Assembly: GCF_009856355.1 (NCBI RefSeq)
Contig: NZ_WMEW01000003.1
Span: 167,693-231,692, forward strand
DNA length: 64,000 nucleotides
Direction of reading: 5' to 3'
Origin: Halobacillus litoralis
GTDB lineage: Bacteria > Bacillota > Bacilli > Bacillales > Halobacillaceae
A program made the translations under genes and the position numbers. Each line of letters opens with the position of its first letter. Within the stretch, counting starts at the first letter, position 1. This document shows positions 42,411 through 50,490 of this stretch, one piece after another. The notes under the pieces were generated by a model that ran no database searches, was not told the origin of the DNA, and saw only the letters and a list, made by a program, of their open reading frames with translations.

Positions 42411-44030
42411 TTATTGAAACAGCTGGTGAAGCTTACGAAGGGTTTTTTCTTCATCCAGCGACGTATCATGAAAGGCGACATGACCATCCGGACGGATCAT
42501 AAGAGCACTTCCTTTTTTCATTCCCAGCTTCCGTTCCATGTGGCGGTGAACGTCATAGATAATCGGCAGGTCATCGCCATCGGTATGGACGGTCCCTCCT
42601 TTAGCCACAAGGAAGATCTTCAGCAAGCCGGGGTACTGTTCATTCACTTTCCCGGCAAAAGTGTAGGCGTAATCAATGACATCCGGGTGCTGGGCATCGA
42701 TATAAATCAGACAGACAAAGCCGTATTCACAGATAAACGGATACAGCCGTTCATCCTTCGCCCCGTCAAAAAACAAGAGATGGTCCGGGACACGCCGGCC
42801 GGCTTGAAGAGCCTTACGGGAGAGTGAAGAATCCTTCAACTCCTTGTTGCGCTTCACCTTTTCATATTCGTTATAAATGTTGGATAAATGGTTGGCAATC
42901 TTCTGCTGCACCCAGTCCTGAGTCAGCGCTGCCTTTCCAGCCCAGTTGCGGACTTTCCCCTGCGTCCCCTCCAGATTCACCACTTTCAACATGCGCGACG
43001 TTTCTTTCAAGACATCCTCCCCAATGGGAAAACGTTCATCCTGATAACTGTCCAGGAATGAATCTTGGGCAAAACCTTTCAATACAGAAGCCAGCTTCCA
43101 GCCCAGGTTGGAAGCGTCCTGAAGCCCGAGATTCATCCCCTGTCCTCCGAACGGGTTATGAATATGGGCGGCATCTCCAACAAAAAACACCCGCTTCTCC
43201 CGATAATCAGGAACCTGACGATGAGCGGTACCGAAATAGGAAAGCCATGTCGGATTTTCAAGACGGTAGGAATATTTCAGAACCGTATTGACGCTCTCCT
43301 GCAGTTCTTCCATTGTCAGCTCATCCTTGTGGGGAAGACCCTGCTTGGCACGGTCAAACCCTACCACCCGGTAGCTGCCGTCTTTGTAAGGAAAGAAAGC
43401 GACAGCCCCGCGGTCATTCAAGTGCATATGAATAAAAATCTCTTCAAGCCCGGGAACATCGACATCACCGAGGAAAAAGGTGTACCCTTCATCTTCTCCT
43501 TCAAAATCGATGTGAAGGGCATCCCGCACCTTACTATGGGCACCGTCCGCAGCAATTAAGTAGTCCGCTTTATATTCCTTTACTTCACCGTTATACGACG
43601 CCTTGACATACACACCGCCCGCATCCTGTTGGACATCCATCACATCATGCCCGCGATCGACCGTGCCTCCGAGCGAGGCGAGATGGTCTTCAAGAATTTG
43701 CTCGGTTTCACTTTGAGGAAGGATCAAGAGGTAAGGGTAGCGGCTTTCAATATGATACAGTTCCACGACGGAGGCGTTCTCTCCTCCAAGGTGAAGCTTC
43801 GCTCCGGGGCCGGGGTATCCTTTTTCGAGAAATTCCTTGTGCACGCCCAGAAGCTCAAACATTTCCATCGTCCGTGCCTGGATTCCGAGCGCCTTGGAGA
43901 GATCCGATGGTGCTTCCCGTTTCTCCAGACAGACGAAATCAACGTCCCGCTTTTTCAATTCATTGGCCGCCATCAACCCCGTAGGCCCGGCTCCAATGAT
44001 CAACACTTCTGTTTCAATCATGGAAGACAT
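42411..44030 (-). CDS. FAD-dependent aromatic-ring hydroxylase
   Basis: 539 residues, ATG nine bases after AAAGGAAGGAG. UbiH/PheA/MhpA-like flavoprotein monooxygenase: GxGxxG dinucleotide fold VLIIGAGPTGLMAANELKKR at residue 8, the DG motif YLIAADGAHSKVRDAL near 155, and the GD motif FFVGDAAHIHNPFGGQGMNLGLQDASNL near 282. It also has the C-terminal thioredoxin-like domain of phenol-hydroxylase-type members. It uses NAD(P)H and oxygen to hydroxylate a phenolic substrate that cannot be named from the sequence. No aromatic-degradation genes are adjacent. Confidence 0.92.
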   Translation of the reverse strand: MSSMIETEVLIIGAGPTGLMAANELKKRDVDFVCLEKREAPSDLSKALGIQARTMEMFELLGVHKEFLEKGYPGPGAKLHLGGENASVVELYHIESRYPYLLILPQSETEQILEDHLASLGGTVDRGHDVMDVQQDAGGVYVKASYNGEVKEYKADYLIAADGAHSKVRDALHIDFEGEDEGYTFFLGDVDVPGLEEIFIHMHLNDRGAVAFFPYKDGSYRVVGFDRAKQGLPHKDELTMEELQESVNTVLKYSYRLENPTWLSYFGTAHRQVPDYREKRVFFVGDAAHIHNPFGGQGMNLGLQDASNLGWKLASVLKGFAQDSFLDSYQDERFPIGEDVLKETSRMLKVVNLEGTQGKVRNWAGKAALTQDWVQQKIANHLSNIYNEYEKVKRNKELKDSSLSRKALQAGRRVPDHLLFFDGAKDERLYPFICEYGFVCLIYIDAQHPDVIDYAYTFAGKVNEQYPGLLKIFLVAKGGTVHTDGDDLPIIYDVHRHMERKLGMKKGSALMIRPDGHVAFHDTSLDEEKTLRKLHQLFQ

Positions 44031-44307
44031 GAATCTGTGCTCCTTCCTTTTATCTAAGATATCGTCTTTGTGAAATGAGTCCTACTGTACGATACCCGTC
44101 TGGAGCTGCTTCAAGCGTCATGATGCATATTAAACAAACGTATGTCCCCTGTATTTTTCATCCAGTGAAAGGATTGATCATTGGTGTTCGTGATGACGTT
44201 CATCGGTAAGGCCCTCCAAAAGCTCAACATTCTTCGTAACATCCAAAAACTATTTACAAAAAAGAGAGTATTTCTCTGCTTGGAAAATCCCCTCTTATAG
44301 AATCATC
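44031..44307. other. Gene-free stretch upstream of the monooxygenase
   Basis: About 280 bases between the monooxygenase start and the LTA synthase terminator. I see only short open frames (a 22-codon minus-strand frame near 44170-44240 ending ERHHEHQ, without a ribosome binding site). It may hold the monooxygenase promoter, but no convincing -35/-10 pair stood out. Confidence 0.4.
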
Positions 44308-44340
44308 AAAAAAGGCTGCCGAGAAGTTCCTCGACAGCCT
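44308..44340 (-). terminator. Terminator of the LTA synthase gene
   Basis: Minus strand: GGCTG-T-CGAG-GAACTT-CTCG-G-CAGCC then T6. The same hairpin type (GGCTGtCGA...TCGaCAGCC) recurs at 26994-27028, 46508-46534 and 54156-54190. Confidence 0.9.
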
Positions 44341-44377
44341 GAAGAGCCTGTGCAAGCAGACTCTTCTTTCTCTATTT

Positions 44378-46282
44378 TTATTTGTCAGTCGTCTCTTTTT
44401 CTTCAATCATCTCTGTTTCATCAAGGTAGCGGAGCAGGTCTCCGTATACGACGGAGTCGGACAAGGCAAGCTCTTCTTCTGCTTGTTCAAATCCTTCTCC
44501 ACAAGCTGCGTCTTCCACCTCTTCGCCGGTTTCCCGGTCATAGCAGGTGCCGTTGACGCCGACATACTCTTCGTTGGCAAAGTTCCCGTCACGCGTCACC
44601 ATCAGTTCCTGACGGTCCTCATTGAACAGGTCCTGACCGAACTGGATCGGATTATTATCTTCCACACCAAGCATGTTCATAAGGGTCGGACGAAGGTCGA
44701 TCTGTCCGCCGACCGTGTCATATTCCTTGCCTTCAATGCCTTCTCCAATCATTAGAAGCGGCACTCGCTGAAGCTGGAACTGCTCGTAGTCGTTAATATC
44801 TTTATCAAGATATTCACCCATGGCCTGCTGGTGGTTTTCAGAAATCCCGAAGTGGTCTCCGTAGATGACAAGAACGGTATCGTCATACAGATCAGACTGC
44901 TTGAATTCTTCCACGAACTGCTTCAAGGCCTCATCCTGATAACGGATCGTCTGGAAGTAATTATTCAGTGTCTGGCTGGACGTTTCCCCTTTTTCAATCA
45001 GCTGCTTGTCCTCTGGAAGAGTGAATGGATGGTGGTTGGTGAGCGTAATCATCTTGTTGTAGAAAGGCTCCTCCATCTGTTCCATCTTCTCTAAGGAATC
45101 CTCGAAGAAGTACTCGTCCATATATCCCCAGCTGTGGGATTTTTCTTCGGTCACATCAAAGTCTTTTTTCGAATAGAAACGGTCGTATCCAAGAGAATCG
45201 TACATAACATTCCGGTTCCAGAAGGTCGCGTCATTCGCGTGCATCACGGAAGATGTGTACCCTTCCTTATCCAGCACTTCCGGTGTGGCCTCATACTCAT
45301 TTCCTGCGTGGGTAAAGAAGGCCGCCCCGCGGTTCAATCCATACAGGGAATTATCGAGCAGAAACTCAGAATCGGACGTTCGTCCCTGCTTCACCTGGTG
45401 ATAGAAGTTGCTGAAGTAGGCCCCTTCTTCCTTCAAATCATTGAAATACGGGGTCAGCTCTTCTCCGTTCAAAGTGTTGTCCACGACAAACGTCTGGGTA
45501 CTCTCAAGGGAAAGAAGGATGACGTTCTTCCCTTCCGCTGCCCCCTTCATTTCTTCGCCGGCACCGGATTTCGTTTCATTCAAATAGTTAAGCACAGGGA
45601 CAAGTTCGTTGCTGTCAGCGAACGTTTTCTTCGCTTCCGTCTGCCCCTGCAGGACGATGTCATAAGCGTGGAAATTCAGAACACCGATATATTTCACAAG
45701 CATATTGCGGTCAAATGCCCGCTGCAGCAGCTCTGTACGCTCCGTCTGCGCCCAGCCGATGTTCACGATGAACAGCGGAACAGCCAATGCCGCAAGAATG
45801 AAACCTTCCTTACGCTTCGGCTGGAATGACGTCAGACGTTTTCCGTTCAAGTAGAACAGAAGGAACACCGCTGCAAAAATATCAACAAACAAGAATAGAT
45901 CTGTCCATGACAGGATATCCGTAATACTTCCTCCCAGCCCGGCAAGGTTTGCCGCCTGCCCAAGCATAGGGATCGTCAGGAAATCCGAATATTCTCTGTA
46001 AAACAAAATATTAAAATACAATAAAAGCGACCCGACAATATACATCGCCAGCATACCTTTACGGCCGGCAAGCAGAATCCCTACACCAAATAAGAGAAAT
46101 ATACTGCTGAGTGGATTGAAGGCCAGAATCAGCGCTTCATTGAAGTTTTCAATATCAAGATTGAAAATGCCGCTCTGGACGATATACATCTTCAGCCAGA
46201 AAACAGCCATAACAGCCGTATAAATCAAAACTTTCTTCTTATTGGCGGGGTCTTTCAATTTAGCTTTCCATTTAGAAATCAT
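44378..46282 (-). CDS. Lipoteichoic acid synthase family protein (LtaS/YqgS/YfnI type)
   Basis: 634 residues. Five N-terminal membrane helices (residues 15-165), then an extracellular sulfatase-fold phosphoglycerol transferase domain. The catalytic Thr region is VILLSLESTQTFV near 255 (Glu metal ligand and nucleophile Thr), with later metal-site pieces SSVMHANDATFWNR and LVIYGDHFGISE near 480. It polymerises glycerol phosphate from phosphatidylglycerol onto a glycolipid anchor. Bacilli have several paralogues. Which one this is cannot be decided here. The tail is acidic. Single gene with its own terminator. Confidence 0.92.
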   Translation of the reverse strand: MISKWKAKLKDPANKKKVLIYTAVMAVFWLKMYIVQSGIFNLDIENFNEALILAFNPLSSIFLLFGVGILLAGRKGMLAMYIVGSLLLYFNILFYREYSDFLTIPMLGQAANLAGLGGSITDILSWTDLFLFVDIFAAVFLLFYLNGKRLTSFQPKRKEGFILAALAVPLFIVNIGWAQTERTELLQRAFDRNMLVKYIGVLNFHAYDIVLQGQTEAKKTFADSNELVPVLNYLNETKSGAGEEMKGAAEGKNVILLSLESTQTFVVDNTLNGEELTPYFNDLKEEGAYFSNFYHQVKQGRTSDSEFLLDNSLYGLNRGAAFFTHAGNEYEATPEVLDKEGYTSSVMHANDATFWNRNVMYDSLGYDRFYSKKDFDVTEEKSHSWGYMDEYFFEDSLEKMEQMEEPFYNKMITLTNHHPFTLPEDKQLIEKGETSSQTLNNYFQTIRYQDEALKQFVEEFKQSDLYDDTVLVIYGDHFGISENHQQAMGEYLDKDINDYEQFQLQRVPLLMIGEGIEGKEYDTVGGQIDLRPTLMNMLGVEDNNPIQFGQDLFNEDRQELMVTRDGNFANEEYVGVNGTCYDRETGEEVEDAACGEGFEQAEEELALSDSVVYGDLLRYLDETEMIEEKETTDK

Positions 46283-46485
46283 GAAATAACCTCCGTTGTG
46301 ATAAACAAAATCATTTATTTCCGACAGCGTAATCGCTGCATCATGGCTGCCGTTTTTTCTACGACAAAACTGATCATAACATATTTTAAAGAAAAACCCC
46401 TTGTTTTAAATAATCTGTTATGTTCTTTTAATTCTGTAATCCCCTCGTAATCAAAGAAGCAGCAGCACAGAAAACATAACAAATC
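46283..46485. other. Intergenic region upstream of the LTA synthase
   Basis: About 200 AT-rich bases. They must contain the LTA synthase promoter (minus strand). A TATGAT box near 46374-46379 could be a -10, but no clear -35 accompanies it. No gene seen. Confidence 0.35.
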
Positions 46486-46534
46486 AGCCTGCTGAATCAG
46501 CAGGCTCAGGCTGCCGAGAAAGTATCGACAGCCT
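46486..46534 (+). terminator. Two tandem terminator-like hairpins with no gene in front
   Basis: First: AGCCTGCTGA-A-TCAGCAGGCT (46486-46506), identical to the terminator at 47454-47474. Second: AGGCTG-C-CGA...TCG-A-CAGCCT (46508-46534) then TTTCTTTC. No plus-strand gene precedes them, so they look like leftovers of a rearrangement. Confidence 0.6.
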
Positions 46535-46610
46535 TTCTTTCTAATTTCTTTTATTCTTCACCTTGTTCATTTGTCAGCCTATAATAACCATCTGTATAGG
46601 AGGAATTTTT

Positions 46611-46694
46611 TGGTTTCAGTCAAGAAAAGAACGACAAAACGAAATGGACATCGTAACTATAGAAGAGCTTGTCCCCGGAAATCACTTACTCTTG
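46611..46694 (+). pseudogene. N-terminal remnant of an IS1182-type transposase
   Basis: The short stretch RQNEMDIVTIEELVPGNHLL reads like the beginning of IS1182-family transposases (a 'VTIDQLVPEDHLLRKID'-type start), behind AGGAGGAATTTTTT. The similarity ends at about 46694, and the frame then runs through unrelated sequence into R2 copy D. Treated as a remnant, not a gene. Confidence 0.45.
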
Positions 46695-46900
46695 GCATCC
46701 GAACGTGAGTTAGAACGGCAGATTCAAACAAATGCTGCTTATCGAGAACGGCTTGGGCTGCACTATAGCCCCTCGCGTGGAAAAGAAAAAGGGAAAGCAC
46801 AGCCGCTGATGACGGCTGCCTGTCGGAATATGAAAAAGACGGCCCTCCATCCAGCAAGGGTGAGCTGGGTAAAGGAAGGGCTTTTCGATTTTAAAGAATT

Positions 46901-47025
46901 CCCAAGGAGCGGTGCCCCTTTCACTCCTGCGGAAGAACGAGTGGGCCGAGATCGCCGAGCGTGGGTTTTGCGAGGAAGCTCGGGCGCTCGTCCGCGGAAA
47001 GGGAAGGGGCTTACGCTCCTGGCGG
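46901..47025 (-). repeat. R2 structured repeat, copy D (inverted)
   Basis: Reverse complement of the R2 core: CACTCCTGCGGAAGAACGAG ... GCTCGTCCGCGGAAAGGG. The outer arms GGAGCG..GCCCCTT (46906 on) and AAGGGGC..CGCTCC (ending 47019) pair, with a sequence different from copy B. Bases 46695-46900 and 47026-47263 hold no gene I can support. Confidence 0.8.
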
Positions 47026-47263
47026 TAAAGAAGAAAAAAAGCTTGTAAATAAACAGGGGGTTCTCTACAAGCCTTTCCCTTACCTCTTACAAATCCGTCT
47101 CAAGTATAGGCACCGAGCCGGTATCTGTACACGACCTTTACGAGAGGTTCTTGTTCAAAACCTCATGTTGGGGTACAGCATATCCTTCCTGCGCTCTTAT
47201 AAAAAAGAAATACCGTATGTTGCACAGAAGATATCCTCTTCTTTCCATTCATCATTTACTGTC

Positions 47264-47391
47264 ACGAGCAGCGTTTGGTGGTGACGCCTGCGGGAACAGC
47301 ACGAGCCGAAGATCCACTTGGTCAGGTGAATTTCCTGTCCAAGTTAGCTGAGGCCGTGCCCGCGGCAAGCATCCACCATGAAGCGGAAAGT
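47264..47391 (+). repeat. R1 structured repeat, copy D
   Basis: GTGACGCCTGCGGGAACAGC through GCCGTGCCCGCGGCAAGC, with the central hairpin CTTGG-T-CAGG...CCTG-T-CCAAG. Confidence 0.83.
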
Positions 47392-47452
47392 GGCCGGCTG
47401 CACGAATAACGGAGGACTGCGCTGACATACATATATTTTTTCTACAGACGAA

Positions 47453-47475
47453 CAGCCTGCTGAATCAGCAGGCTG
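47453..47475 (-). terminator. Terminator of the YhfK-like gene
   Basis: Perfect palindrome AGCCTGCTGA-A-TCAGCAGGCT, 16 bases beyond the stop, followed on the minus strand by GTTCGTCTG. It is repeated at 46486-46506. Confidence 0.75.
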
Positions 47476-47490
47476 TCCCGGTTTGAAAGC

Positions 47491-48141
47491 TTAGAGTTTG
47501 TTCACAGCATCCTTGATGGATGTGGATCCACCAACAACTTGAAACTCTTTCCCAATCGTTGATTCATTTTCAAGTACAGCAAGCAGGACACCAGCGACAT
47601 CCTCACGGGAAATTTCACCGCGCTCGACGGTTTCCGCTGCCTGCACCTGACCTGTTCCATCTTCGTTTGTCAGGATGCCCGGGTGGACAATCGTATAATT
47701 CAAGTTCGTACGACGCAGCCAGTCGTCCGCATAATGCTTCGCAACGACGTACGGAGCGAAGGACGCCGGCGCTCCTTGAATCGCTTCACGTGTCGTATCA
47801 AAGGAACTGACCATCACATAACGGTTGACTCCCTTTTGTTTGGCCGCTTCAATGGTTTTCACAGCTCCGTCAAGATCGATCATTACGGTTTTATCCGGCC
47901 CTGTATTCGGTCCTGATCCTGCTGTAAAGACAACCGCATCCACATCATCGAAGGCTTCTGCCATTTTTTCTGTGTTATCTTCAAGGTCGACAAGCACCGT
48001 CTCTGCTCCAAGGTCCTTGAAATAGGAAGCCTGCTCCTCTTTACGAATCATAGCTACCGCTTCTATATCATGATGACTTTGTATTTTCTGTACGAGATGT
48101 TTTCCTACCTGACCGTTTGCTCCTACAACAAGTACTTTCAT
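47491..48141 (-). CDS. NAD(P)-binding atypical SDR, YhfK/NmrA-like
   Basis: 216 residues, ATG behind AAAGGAATGGTTTTCC. Rossmann start MKVLVVGANGQVGKHLV with the GxxGxxG loop, then a second-strand IRKEEQASYF, VVFTAGSG, and VSSFDT...YVVAKHYADDWLR with the Tyr/Lys pair spaced as in atypical SDRs. The same length as B. subtilis YhfK. A redox-sensing or isomerase-type role is possible, the substrate unknown. Confidence 0.88.
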   Translation of the reverse strand: MKVLVVGANGQVGKHLVQKIQSHHDIEAVAMIRKEEQASYFKDLGAETVLVDLEDNTEKMAEAFDDVDAVVFTAGSGPNTGPDKTVMIDLDGAVKTIEAAKQKGVNRYVMVSSFDTTREAIQGAPASFAPYVVAKHYADDWLRRTNLNYTIVHPGILTNEDGTGQVQAAETVERGEISREDVAGVLLAVLENESTIGKEFQVVGGSTSIKDAVNKL

Positions 48142-48396
48142 GGAAAACCATTCCTTTCATCGATAAGTATCTCTCTCTTTATGTATCCCCTTTTCATGAA
48201 AAAGAAACGTAGGAACCTTCCCCCATAAGAAAACGACCCAGCACCTTCACTGTTCATATAGGGACTCATATGGAATTTCCACCATCGTCACCTGCTGAAA
48301 ATCAAATGATAAAAGCCACCGCACAGCTCCCTTGCATAAAGGCAGCAGTCAGGGGCAACCCTTAAGACAAGACCGATCATTATGGAGGTGCCTCAC

Positions 48397-48642
48397 ATGT
48401 TCTTACGATTTATCCAGACAGCGGCCGTGGGATCTGTCGTTTTCATCGCCGGATCCGCCGTCTTTCCAGTCATTAAACGAACCCTGCGTCCGATCATGAG
48501 GGAAGTTTCCCATGACATGAAGTTTCTGCTCGTCAGCTCAGGCGAGCGTATGCAGGATATGGTCGATGAAGTTAAATATGAACGGATGAAAAAAGCCATG
48601 GATAAGATGGACACGATTGAATGCGAGGTGTATGAAGATTGA
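48397..48642 (+). CDS. Small membrane-anchored protein
   Basis: 81 residues from the ATG at 48397 (GGAGGTG six bases upstream; an earlier in-frame ATG overlaps that site). One N-terminal hydrophobic helix (FIQTAAVGSVVFIAGSAVFPVI) followed by a charged amphipathic tail (MQDMVDEVKYERMKKAMDKMDTIE). No family is recognised. The next small gene overlaps its end by 11 bases, so the three genes to 49022 form an operon. Confidence 0.65.
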   Translation: MFLRFIQTAAVGSVVFIAGSAVFPVIKRTLRPIMREVSHDMKFLLVSSGERMQDMVDEVKYERMKKAMDKMDTIECEVYED

Positions 48643-48808
48643 CCAAAGAATCGAAAGCCTGCAGCCTGGATATTTCAGATTAACAGAAAGCAGGGAAGCG
48701 AACGTCAACCTGATGAGCCGGGTTCCCTTTAAACGATTTCAGGCTGTTGATAAGACAGGTTTTACCAAGAGGCCCGAAGGGAACTTCCCTTTAAAAAGAC
48801 CTACATAA
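48632..48808 (+). CDS. Small basic protein, unknown
   Basis: 58 residues. The ATG at 48632 lies within the end of the previous gene, with GCGAGGTGT just before it, so translation is probably coupled. The product is basic, with a C-terminal KRPEGNFPLKRPT. No domain recognised. An alternative TTG-type start further upstream in the frame is unlikely. Confidence 0.5.
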   Translation: MKIDQRIESLQPGYFRLTESREANVNLMSRVPFKRFQAVDKTGFTKRPEGNFPLKRPT

Positions 48809-48824
48809 GGAGGGGTTCTTTCCT

Positions 48825-49022
48825 ATGGTCGTTTCTGGAAAAATTCATTATAAACATCACCATATCGATTTCGAAGTGAAGATGGAACATGAGGATATTG
48901 AAGAAGGTGTCATAAAGTCGGAGGATGGTAAACGAACACTGATCCATGCCATCAATCGTAAATTCCGGGTGAAGTACCCGCTCACAAGCACCATCGATCC
49001 CGTCCACGTGTCTTCCATATAA
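48825..49022 (+). CDS. Small protein, unknown; stop codon lies at an IS end
   Basis: 65 residues, ATG 11 bases after AAGGAGG. Pattern of beta strands with His/Lys clusters (GKIHYKHHHIDFEVKMEHEDIEEGVIKS). Its TAA stop (49020-49022) abuts the left inverted repeat of the IS remnant, so the true C-terminus may have been trimmed by the insertion. Third gene of the small operon. Confidence 0.55.
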   Translation: MVVSGKIHYKHHHIDFEVKMEHEDIEEGVIKSEDGKRTLIHAINRKFRVKYPLTSTIDPVHVSSI

Positions 49023-49084
49023 AAAAATCGTCCGGTTTGATCCGAGGCCACTGAAAAATTGAGGATTTTTTAACTTTATCCTTT

Positions 49085-49210
49085 CTATTCCTTCATTAGT
49101 TTCACGATTCGTTTCACATTCGCTGTAAAAATGGCCATGGCACCTTGAAGGCGCATGCCTTCGAGACCGAAGATGAGGCAGCCCCATATACATGTCTTCA
49201 TGTATTCTTT
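49085..49210 (-). pseudogene. C-terminal fragment of a DDE-type transposase
   Basis: Minus-strand frame ending in TAG at 49085: KEYMKTCIWGCLIFGLEGMR followed by LQGAMAIFTANVKRIVKLMK. This is the usual end of IS transposases ('GLEG.R.QGA....N.KRI.KL'). The rest of the gene is missing. It may belong to the same IS type as the N-terminal remnant at 46611, but they are on opposite strands. Confidence 0.6.
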
Positions 49211-49224
49211 AGATTGTAAAAGAA

Positions 49225-49269
49225 AAAAGAGTGATGTTCTTCTATAAATCACAGAACATCACTCTTTTT
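49225..49269. terminator. Long hairpin inside the IS remnant
   Basis: AAAAAGAGTGATGTTCT (49225-49240) pairs with AGAACATCACTCTTTTT (49253-49269). Probably a bidirectional terminator. Confidence 0.75.
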
Positions 49270-49290
49270 AGATGGGACACAGTTGATTTC

Positions 49291-49420
49291 ACGATGAGCG
49301 TTCGATGGTGACGCCTGCGGGAACAGCACGAGCCGAAGATCCACTTGGTCAAATGATCTTCTTGACCAAGTTAGCTGAGGCCGTGCCCGCGGCAAGCATC
49401 CATCGACAAGCGATTCGTGA
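49291..49420 (+). repeat. R1 structured repeat, copy E
   Basis: R1 core with the central hairpin CTTGGTCAA-ATGATCTTC-TTGACCAAG. The outer arms TTGATTTCACG (49283-49293) and CGTGAGAATCAA (49416 on) also pair. Confidence 0.83.
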
Positions 49421-49503
49421 GAATCAACAATCACCTTTAACCACTTCTCTTGATAGAAAGAAGTTTTTTCAGTGGCCTCGTTTGATCCGGACGATTTTTT
49501 AAT

Positions 49504-50010
49504 TCAAGTACGATACTTAATGGCCAGACCTTTTAGGAAGTTCCGGGCAAACTTATCCAGGCAGGGCTTATAGTTTTTGTGCCCCTCTTTCCTTAGGATC
49601 GCACCGAGTTCGCCTTTGCTGATCGTCACACCCGCTTCATCAAGGATGTCGATCACATCTTCATTTTTCAGCTGAAGGGCGATTTTCACCTTTTTCATCA
49701 TGACGTTATTCACACTGGAGCGGTTTTTGATGGAACGGTCCGGCTTCACGGTTTCACCGTCTTTCGTTTTTTGAGGGCCGCGTTTATAAATGATCAAACC
49801 ATTCAGGAAAGATTCCAGCATGCTGTTTGTACATTTAATGTAATCCATACCGTCCACAGCTTCCTCATCATCTTCCTCTACTTTTGTCAGCACCAGTTTG
49901 ACTTCTTCCACCGTCAGGTCTTCGCCACCGAGCTCGAAGATTTCCGTCATTTCGCTGTCCCTTATATCAAGGGCATAACGCAGACGGATCAATATATCGT
50001 TATTATCCAT
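49504..50010 (-). CDS. yehS: YehS family protein (two DUF1456 repeats)
   Basis: 168 residues from the ATG at 50008-50010 after GGAGGTTATCAT. The frame opens 16 codons earlier without a site. Two similar halves: MDNNDILIRLRYALDIRDSEMTEIFELGG and NNVMMKKVKIALQLKNEDVIDILDEAG, each followed by a 'LTVEEVKLVL'- or 'ISKGELGAIL'-type helix and a 'FLNGLI'/'FLKGLA' end. Conserved, function unknown. Confidence 0.9.
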   Translation of the reverse strand: MDNNDILIRLRYALDIRDSEMTEIFELGGEDLTVEEVKLVLTKVEEDDEEAVDGMDYIKCTNSMLESFLNGLIIYKRGPQKTKDGETVKPDRSIKNRSSVNNVMMKKVKIALQLKNEDVIDILDEAGVTISKGELGAILRKEGHKNYKPCLDKFARNFLKGLAIKYRT

Positions 50011-50100
50011 ATGATAACCTCCTGTATGTTTGCACGCGTTTTTCACACCAGTCCTCATCCTACCACGTTTCCAACCATTCTATAAGGCGGAATAGAAAAT

Positions 50101-50490
50101 TCAGGATTGATCCTCTTCCGGCCTGTACGTTTTTGTCAGATAGATCACTACTGTAAAAAAGCACCCGCCAAAAATGAACCCTGCCTTCATGAGCAGGTTG
50201 GGAGCAATATAAAAGGCGGAAAACAGAAAGGAAAACCAAATCATGATCAGGATGGAGATTTTCGCTTTCATAGGGAGGCCCCGTCCGGATTTATAATTTT
50301 GTATATAACTGCCAAACCATTTGTTGGTCATCAGCCAGTTGTACAGACGATCAGAGCTCCGCACATAACAGGCCGCTGTTAATAGTAGAAACGGAGTCGT
50401 CGGGATTAACGGCAGGACGATCCCAAGAATACCCAGCCCAAGCGATAGACTTCCGACAATGATCAGCAGGATCTTCACAACTTGTTTCAT
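50101..50490 (-). CDS. YbaN-family (DUF454) inner membrane protein
   Basis: 129 residues from the ATG at 50488-50490, six bases after AGGAG. Signature LGILGIVLPLIPTTPFLLLTAACYVRSS near residue 20 and NKWFGSYIQNYKSGRGLPMKAK near 60, with two to three membrane helices. Function unknown. Single gene. Confidence 0.9.
   Translation of the reverse strand: MKQVVKILLIIVGSLSLGLGILGIVLPLIPTTPFLLLTAACYVRSSDRLYNWLMTNKWFGSYIQNYKSGRGLPMKAKISILIMIWFSFLFSAFYIAPNLLMKAGFIFGGCFFTVVIYLTKTYRPEEDQS

Larger units (their letters stand above)
49021..49500. mobile_element. Degenerate insertion sequence flanked by 37-base inverted repeats
   Basis: Left end AAAAAAATCGTCCGG...GGCCACTGAAAAA (49021-49057) and right end TTTTTTCAGTGGCC...CCGGACGATTTTTT (49464-49500) are inverted copies, except that the central TTTGATC is in the same orientation at both ends. 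Inside lie a transposase C-terminal fragment, a long hairpin and R1 copy E. Too short to encode a full transposase, so non-autonomous. Confidence 0.7.

Noticed and set aside
44165..44245. 22-codon minus-strand frame ending ERHHEHQ as a gene or gene remnant
   Set aside because: Neither a ribosome binding site nor a recognisable family supports it.
46486..47475. A composite transposon bounded by the identical 21-base palindromes
   Set aside because: The palindromes are ordinary terminator hairpins, and the interior has only an IS N-terminal scrap and repeats, with no intact transposase.
48801..49193. 130-codon minus-strand ORF at the small-gene operon
   Set aside because: It mixes an off-frame reading of the transposase fragment with antisense of the 65-residue gene. 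The correct transposase frame ends at 49085.
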